DNA of 64,000 bases from Schizochytrium sp. TIO01. Lineage: Eukaryota > Sar > Bigyra > Thraustochytrida > Thraustochytriidae. Shown here piece by piece: positions 58,277 through 64,000 of the stretch. The translations under genes and the position numbers were made by a program. The notes below the pieces were generated by a model. It did not search any database. It was not told the DNA's origin and was given only the letters and a program-made list of their open reading frames with translations. Within the stretch, counting starts at the first letter, position 1. The number at the start of each line of letters is the position of its first letter. Where the stretch lies: contig SMSO01000033.1 in assembly GCA_004764695.1 (NCBI GenBank), positions 697,001 to 761,000 on the forward strand, read 5' to 3'.

Positions 58277-60709
58277 ATGGCGCAAGAATCCAAGACATTG
58301 CTGGAGGCTCTCGAGTCCAATTCGGCTCGTACTTCTGATAAGTCGTTGTTTACGTATGTAGGAGATCAAGGTGAAACCCTCAAAAGCTTTACTTATGCGG
58401 AATTTGATCAAGCCACAAGCTCACTCGCGAGCGCCATGGTTTGCGAAGGAGGCTGGGGTCTCAAATCTGGTGACATTATTCTCCTGGTGTACCCGCCCGG
58501 CCTGGAATTTATTGTCGCATTTGTTGCCTGCCTCAAAGCCGGCATCGTGGCGGTTCCAGTATACCCGCCGCGACCAGGCATGTCAAAGGACCTGAAGATG
58601 TTTGTGGCTGTTCAGGCAAGCTGCAAGGCAACAGTTGCACTCACAAGCTCCACTTATGATTTTGCAAAGCGTGTCGCAGGTTTCAAGCAGTTCTTCACCG
58701 GAGGCACGAAATGGCCTTCGCTAAGGTGGCTTGTTTCTGATGATGGAAAGCTCCCTTCAGGAGTCCGCGGATCCTATGAAGAGTCTGTGCCAGCCCCAAC
58801 GCATGATACTCTGGCTTTCCTTCAATACACGTCAGGTTCCACTTCTGCTCCGAAGGGTGTAATGATAACACACGGAAACCTTGCACATAATCTTTCTGTT
58901 ATCATTCATGCTCTCAAGGCCTCAGACGCAACAAAAGTGGTTTCGTGGCTGCCTCAATACCATGATATGGGTTTGATTGGCTCACATCTTGGCGCACTGT
59001 ACTGTGGAGGCTCGGGAACCTACATGTCACCCATTTCTTTCATTAAGAACCCTCCTCTGTGGATGGAGATGGTTTCAAAGCACCGCGCGACTCATTTACA
59101 AGCTCCAAACTTTGCGTACAAATTGGTTGTGCGAAAGTGGCGTGAACAAGGCCGTAGCGCTGCAGACCTTGACCTATCATCTGTTGCGCACATTTTCAAT
59201 GCAGCGGAGCCGATTGAGCTCGACGCAATGGAGGATTTTTTGGAGACTTTCGCTGCAGCAAAGCTTAAAAAGTCCGCAATGTCACCTGGTTATGGGCTCG
59301 CTGAGCACACTGTGTACGTTTGTGATGGCGGCAAGCAAGTTCTTTTCGTTGATAAAAAGGCATTGGAATCTGATCGCCGCGTGGAACTACTTCCATCTAA
59401 AAACAGCCCCAATTCAGCAATCATGATTGGCTGCGGTGACCCTCATCGTCATGGATCAAGATTTGGCATTGAAGTGCGAATTGTGCATGAAGAGGATAGC
59501 CGTGACCTTGGTGAAGACGAGGTTGGAGAAATCTGGGTTTCTTCCCCTTCAAAGGCTGTTGGATACTATGGCATGGACGAAAAGACAGAGGAAAGTTTTC
59601 ATGCCAAGATCAAGGATGCAGATGGAGCTTTGGTAGAGCCAGAGCTGGAGTTCTTGCGTACAGGTGATTTGGGATTTGTACACAAGGACGAACTCTTCAT
59701 CTGTGGTCGCCTGAAAGATTTGATCATTATTCGTGGTAGGAATCACTTTCCACAAGATATTGAGCACACTGTGGAGCATGCCGATGGCAACATTCGGCCT
59801 GGATGCGTCGCCGCATTTACAGTGCAAGGAGAACAAGGGCAAGGTGAGCGTTTGGGTGTTGTTGCTGAGGTACGTGACTCGAAGTCCTCAGGTTTGGACA
59901 AGTTGGCTGAAAAGTTGCGCCGGGAAATTGTTGCCGAGCACGGAATTGCTCCTCATATTGTTGTTCTCATTAAAGATCGAACAATTCCCAAAACAACAAG
60001 TGGTAAAATCAGTCGGTTTCGTGCGCGCGCAGCACTCCTCAACGGCGAGTTGCAGGAAGTTTTTCGCTATGAAAGCACTCCGGTCAAGGAGGATGACGAT
60101 GAAGACGCTGCTGAACTTGAGTCTCAGGTATCAAAGAAGAATATTAAGGACAGTGTTTCTGGTGATGTTGTTGATGGTGCGACTGTACCGGCAGCGACAA
60201 CATCCGTTGCTAGTGCTGCACCAGGTGCAGGTGGAGCTAAAACCTCGTCACAGCCAGTTCCCATCGGTTCGACAGCAGCTGACAAGCGTGGACCAGGCAT
60301 GCACGGTGATGACCTTCTAGAGGCTCTTAAGGAAGAGGTGGCCCGTTTAATCGAGAGTGATCCAAGTGGAATGGACCCTCATGTCGCTCTCTTTCAACTC
60401 GGCATGGATTCTGTCACTTTGACTCAGTTTAAAGGCATCTTGTCGAGCGCCTATGGTACAGAAATCGAAGAGTTTGAGCTCTTTGACGAGGACACTTCTC
60501 TTGATTATATTCGCCAACGTGTTGAGGGTGCTCCTATGGCCTCAAAGTTTGCTAATATGGCAGGCGCTGGAGGTCCCGCTGCAGGGGTAACAGGAGCAGC
60601 AGCAGCAGGAGGCCCCCCACCAGCAACTCAGAGTCGCCCAAATACCGCGAAGAGTCGGCGTCCCAAGCAGAAACTTTGTGGCTGCTTCACCATGTGTACT
60701 GGCAAGTAA
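58277..60709 (+). CDS. Fatty acyl-AMP ligase fused to an acyl carrier protein
   Basis: 810 residues, intronless. Residues about 10-590 form an adenylate-forming enzyme of the FAAL (FadD32-like) group: VPVYPPRPG, the ATP-binding loop YTSGSTSAPKGVMITHGNL (about 184-202), SWLPQYHDMGLIG, PISFIKNPPLWMEM, GYGLAEHTV and a C-terminal FRTGDLG-type segment (FLRTGDLGFV) with GRLKDLIIIRGRNHFPQDIE. FAALs make acyl-adenylates from free fatty acids and pass the acyl group to a carrier protein instead of CoA. A Ser/Ala/Gly linker (600-670) leads to a carrier domain (about 675-755) whose LGMDSVT holds the phosphopantetheine serine (Ser712). The last residues, KLCGCFTMCTGK, contain three Cys after a basic stretch and could be lipid-modified. 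I infer activation and loading of a fatty acid for a PKS, lipopeptide or lipid route; the receiving enzyme is not in the window. AATAAA lies at 60781, about 70 bases past the stop. Confidence 0.92.
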   Translation: MAQESKTLLEALESNSARTSDKSLFTYVGDQGETLKSFTYAEFDQATSSLASAMVCEGGWGLKSGDIILLVYPPGLEFIVAFVACLKAGIVAVPVYPPRPGMSKDLKMFVAVQASCKATVALTSSTYDFAKRVAGFKQFFTGGTKWPSLRWLVSDDGKLPSGVRGSYEESVPAPTHDTLAFLQYTSGSTSAPKGVMITHGNLAHNLSVIIHALKASDATKVVSWLPQYHDMGLIGSHLGALYCGGSGTYMSPISFIKNPPLWMEMVSKHRATHLQAPNFAYKLVVRKWREQGRSAADLDLSSVAHIFNAAEPIELDAMEDFLETFAAAKLKKSAMSPGYGLAEHTVYVCDGGKQVLFVDKKALESDRRVELLPSKNSPNSAIMIGCGDPHRHGSRFGIEVRIVHEEDSRDLGEDEVGEIWVSSPSKAVGYYGMDEKTEESFHAKIKDADGALVEPELEFLRTGDLGFVHKDELFICGRLKDLIIIRGRNHFPQDIEHTVEHADGNIRPGCVAAFTVQGEQGQGERLGVVAEVRDSKSSGLDKLAEKLRREIVAEHGIAPHIVVLIKDRTIPKTTSGKISRFRARAALLNGELQEVFRYESTPVKEDDDEDAAELESQVSKKNIKDSVSGDVVDGATVPAATTSVASAAPGAGGAKTSSQPVPIGSTAADKRGPGMHGDDLLEALKEEVARLIESDPSGMDPHVALFQLGMDSVTLTQFKGILSSAYGTEIEEFELFDEDTSLDYIRQRVEGAPMASKFANMAGAGGPAAGVTGAAAAGGPPPATQSRPNTAKSRRPKQKLCGCFTMCTGK

Positions 60710-61198
60710 TAAAAGTTTGGTCTCTAATGTCTGTGTCAACAAAAGTCTACATCAAACAAATACGTTGTTTTTTAAATCTAAATAAACAGAATGAAGGAAA
60801 CGCATAACGTTATGAGTAGCTTTTCGGATTAAGTTATCTTGCCGTTTCTGCTTTCTGTCGGCCAAATCAAGATAAATTAGCTGGTTGAATATAACTTGTG
60901 CTGAGCTTCGCAAACCATAAGAATAGGTCATCCATCATCTAGTTAAGAGTCTCCAAAGAGGAAATAATATAGGGCAGATATTGGCTTCAACCACTCATGT
61001 TCATGCATGATATGAATAGCATGAGAACAAAGGCGTATACAGCTCTAAATTTGCATCTATTAGTTTTTAGAAATGAGAAAAAAAAATTCGGTTTAAAGGT
61101 GGTAAGTAACTTGTGGTGAAAAGAAAAAGAAAAGAAAGTAAGTATATACGCAGAAGATAGGCGTGGAGCCCTTCATCCGATAGCGATTATCTTGAGTT
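60710..61198. other. Convergent 3' intergenic region
   Basis: 490 bases between the facing stop codons of the FAAL-ACP and SSU72 genes. It contains the AATAAA at 60781-60786 for the former. No gene. Confidence 0.5.
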
Positions 61199-61799
61199 TT
61201 AAAGAAACTCAGTCATGTGCTTGATAGGACGTTTATACTTGTCCTCAATGCTCTTGATGATCTCTGGGAGAGCTTCGCCAAGCTCTGTAGCCTTGGGAAC
61301 GCATGCCTGGCAAAGCTCAAGTGCGATCTTGGCGCCAGTAATAGCCTCCTTAGGGTCATCCTTGACGTCAAGGTTGAGAACATGCATCTCCTTATATTCA
61401 GACTTCTCACGGGATTTGATGTCTTTAGCAACCTCGTCAAAGACACGCTCCTCGAAGCAAAACACAATCTTGAATTGCGAAACATCCTCAAAGTCCTGCC
61501 AGCGCTGCGGGTTCTCCTTGATGGAAATGTTGCGGTCGAGAAGTGCCAGAAGGCCCTTGTCACGGTACCACTCGAGCTCTCCACGGCGAATAATTTCCGC
61601 CTTCATCTCCTGATAGGTCTGGTCAAAGTCAAAGTCCAGGGACCTTCCCGAAGGCGATGGCAGCCGGACCTTGTTGCCCACACCGAAGGACTCCACATCC
61701 AGGCCATTCTCCTTGAAGATTTTGTGCGCCTCCATGGATCTGTTATTGTTGCTGGAGCAAATCACAGCAAACCTGCAGTCGTTCTCATCGTCGTCATCG

Positions 61800-61832
<33 letters not shown>

Positions 61833-61987
61833 TCATCCTTCTCATCTTCACCCTTGTCTTCTTCACCCTTGTCTGCTTCTTCGTCATCATCTCCATTTTC
61901 CTTTCCGGCATCCTCCTCTTCTGTCGTCTTCTGCTTCTTCTCGGCGGCAGCCTCCTCAGCCAAGTCGTCCTCGCGATCGTGCTTCAT
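61199..61987 (-). CDS. SSU72: SSU72-type RNA polymerase II CTD phosphatase
   Basis: 262 residues from the ATG at 61987; a longer frame reaches 62032 only through a TTG. Residues about 70-262 match SSU72 over its full usual length (about 195): VICSSNNNRSMEAH with the CX5R phosphatase loop (Cys77, Arg83), ESFGVGNKVRLPSPS, GLLALLDRN, NPQRWQDF, FCFEERVFDEV and LDVKDDPKEA near the acid/base region. SSU72 removes phosphate from Ser5/Ser7 of the polymerase II tail during 3'-end processing and termination. The first 68 residues are an added acidic region (Glu/Lys, then 17 Asp in a row encoded by a GTC/ATC repeat at about 61784-61836), not present in typical SSU72. All catalytic residues I can see are intact. 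Confidence 0.93.
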
Positions 61988-63762
61988 GGCGTGACAGTTG
62001 CAAGTGTTCGAGAGGCAATGGCGTGGGCACAAAGTACAAACGGAAGACCTGAGGTGGACAGGCGAGTGAGTAGTGCGGACAGAGACTCACGGTCGAGACC
62101 TTCGCGTGGTCAGCGCTCACGGGGTTGGTGGACTGTTGACGCTCTTTTTCCCTCGTCTTCAACAGATACTATAATTCCTTATATCTACCATCATACTTTG
62201 GAGTAGATACCTGCTGACACAGACCTGGTACAGAAGCCGTACGCTTCAGTAGCTACAAGTTTAGACGCAACTCACAGCGGACATCGCACCTTGTCCATAG
62301 ATAAAATCGCTTCACACGAGGCCTGCAGCAGCTTGGGCTTGTCTTCGTAAGCCAAGATGAACAAGTCCCTGAGCAAGATAATGAATGAACTTTTCTTTTT
62401 CCTTTCTCTCTCAAAGTTTAAAAGACGAAGGATCTTACCTCCATCGATCATATATTTTTAGTATGAAAAGCAGCAGAGCAAGCACGCGAATGGACTTATG
62501 GTTCGCACAGATGGTACTTAGTGAACTTGTATGAGTGTGAAAAGTATAGGTACGTGTTTGAGGCATATCTCAAATTAGCATATATATATGCAAAGTTTGG
62601 GTGGATGGGGTAGATGAGATGAGTTTACCAGGGACTGATCCCACAGAATCAGGCCTACCTAGAAAGGCGTTTCACGGGGGAAGAAGAGAATTCTACGCTG
62701 ACAACTCAAAAGCCGGAGGTGATAAGCTTAAATATTTTAGCTCGGGTCAACAATTAAGTTCAAACAATTGCTGTTGCACTGATGACTAGGTATATATTTA
62801 GTTGGTTTGACTGCTTTCGAAAAAAATATAAGTTGATTTAGAGGAGCCAACAATTAACAATATGACTATAATCATATGTATAAAGTACCATGGCCGGAGA
62901 ATGGGAGACAACACCTATGGCATTGACCAGAATCCTAATTGTAGAAGTAAAAACGTATTGCATTTGTTTATATCAAGAATTTAGAGTAAAATAAAAATCA
63001 CAAATTTCTCTAGCAGAAGTAAATGGGCGTTTACGTTAGTGTCTTCAACTTTAGGTTCTGATGTCATGCAAACGTGCCCATACATCCAACATCAATTTCT
63101 TACATACTGAGTCTTAGTTTCTTTATCAACACTGGGGGGGCTTATGTAACACTTAAGTTGAAGCACAATTGCTGCGCCTTGTTGGCCAGCTTGACTACGG
63201 AAGATTACATTTGTTCACTTGTAATGATTGCGAAAATAAGATGATTCTCACCGAAGAGGAAGCCCGCTGTACGCGGGTTTATTTACAAAAGCTATTACAA
63301 TAAATCCCAACCTCTGATCCGAACAAGTCTGACAAAAAAAAGCTGAAAAGATTGAAAATAGAATTCACGGAATGAGGGTGGAACTACTTGAATTAGATCG
63401 GAGTACCATGCCTAAATTTTTGCCAAAGGCCATGACTAGGGGGAAATTTGTTGCAGCAAGCCTGGTGCGGAAAAGACAAACAGTGCAATTTTATATAATG
63501 TAACCTCGAGCTTCGAGCTACAGCGTACTGAGTGAGCAAAGGACATTTTCAGAAACAGAACACTGAAGTACTACTCCCTGTCACAACATACCATGGCGAA
63601 ATAACGCAGTAGATTGCAGGCAAACAAAAAGAAAGGCTAGTAAGGGGCTAAATCAGCAGGTGCCCTACAACAAAACAACAGGAAGAGAAAAATAGAGAGG
63701 AAAGGGGGAAAGAAAAGGAAAATAACACAACATAACAGCACACATCGGAAAGTCCTGAGCGA
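61988..63762. other. Intergenic, no gene seen
   Basis: 1.8 kb holding the 5' flank of SSU72 and the 3' flank of the gene cut by the window edge. A 62-codon frame at 62601 has no ATG support from context or family. A hairpin is at 63260-63280 and a G7 run near 63132. Confidence 0.5.
63260..63280. other. Short hairpin followed by T/A-rich DNA
   Basis: AAGCCCGC and GCGGGTTT form an eight-pair stem (one G-T pair) around TGTAC. It lies about 480 bases beyond the stop of the partial minus-strand gene, so a role in 3'-end formation is possible but weakly supported. Confidence 0.3.
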
Positions 63763-64000
63763 TCACATGACGATGAGGCCATCTACAAGCGTAGCTTTCA
63801 GACGCTCAACAAGGCCTGGGTCCATATCTTCAGAGAGAATAAGACGAGTCACCCGCAGCTGAGCGGCAGTCATATTCTGCATCTGTTGATCAAATGTCAT
63901 GCGCAGTTCCCACTCAAATTCCCAATGGTTTTCGGTATTGCCAAACATGTCAATAGACTGCTCACGGCGTGTGTGGCGTACTTGTGCAAAGCCCTTGGAA
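63763..64000 (-). CDS. 3' end of a gene of unknown function (cut by window edge)
   Basis: The minus frame is open from the right edge of the window to a stop at 63763, giving at least 78 C-terminal residues; the start lies outside. The visible part reads FAQVRHTRREQSIDMFGN, then an aromatic and acidic stretch (HWEFEWELRMTF), then helical sequence (AAQLRVTRLILSEDMDPGLVERL fits two helices), ending DGLIVM. I do not recognise a family from this fragment. Confidence 0.6.
   Translation of the reverse strand, partial: SKGFAQVRHTRREQSIDMFGNTENHWEFEWELRMTFDQQMQNMTAAQLRVTRLILSEDMDPGLVERLKATLVDGLIVM

Noticed and set aside
59733-60320. 195-codon second frame inside the FAAL-ACP gene
   Set aside because: Alternative-frame shadow of a well-supported coding region.
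61217-62206. 329-codon plus-strand frame over SSU72
   Set aside because: Shadow of the SSU72 gene; its Val/Ile run is the complement of the Asp codons.

Overview
The window looks like nuclear DNA of a protist. The evidence is two kinesins, an SSU72 CTD phosphatase, an equilibrative nucleoside transporter, a Golgi-type GT60 GlcNAc-transferase and a Myb/SANT-like nuclear protein, together with AATAAA-like signals and no operon structure. Most genes are single long exons. Compact intron-poor genes, polar low-complexity tails and a fatty acyl-AMP ligase fused to an ACP would suit a stramenopile such as a labyrinthulomycete, but that placement is inference.

The window has two halves. Bases 1 to about 33,400 contain no gene I can support. 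This block is AT-rich at first (1-7 kb and much of 8.4-15.7 kb) and becomes patchier and richer in GC from about 16.9 kb. It carries many microsatellites, mostly of period 4 (ATGT, ATCC/ATTC, GAAA, GATT, GGCT, CTCA), and two period-12 arrays. It also holds a cluster of CAGGCTT/AAGCCTG motifs near the left end, a possible decayed retroelement protease around 6.2-6.6 kb and several palindromes or hairpins. Most open frames there are short, repeat-derived or lack a recognisable family.

Bases 33,407-64,000 carry about eleven genes plus one cut by the right edge. In order: a Myb/SANT-like protein (+); a possible LRR-like remnant (-); a spliced LRR gene (+); a kinesin-14 with ankyrin repeats and a WW domain (+); a small coiled-coil protein (-); a predicted mitochondrial protein with 22-residue amphipathic repeats (-); an unknown protein (+); an orphan N-terminal kinesin (+); an ENT nucleoside transporter (+); a GT60 glycosyltransferase with a very long acidic tail (-); a FAAL-ACP didomain protein (+); SSU72 with an acidic N-terminal extension (-); and the 3' end of an unknown gene (-). 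Neighbours alternate between convergent and divergent pairs, with spacers of 0.25-1.8 kb.

No shared pathway links all the genes. Three concern the cytoskeleton or are coiled coil (two kinesins and a coiled-coil protein within 10 kb). Others serve lipid activation, glycosylation, nucleoside transport and RNA polymerase II control. The points most worth following up are the kinesin-14 domain architecture with a possible N-myristoylation site, the FAAL-ACP protein with a C-terminal cysteine cluster, the LRR gene whose introns all fall in phase 2 with one repeat per exon, and the 33-kb gene-free repeat block.
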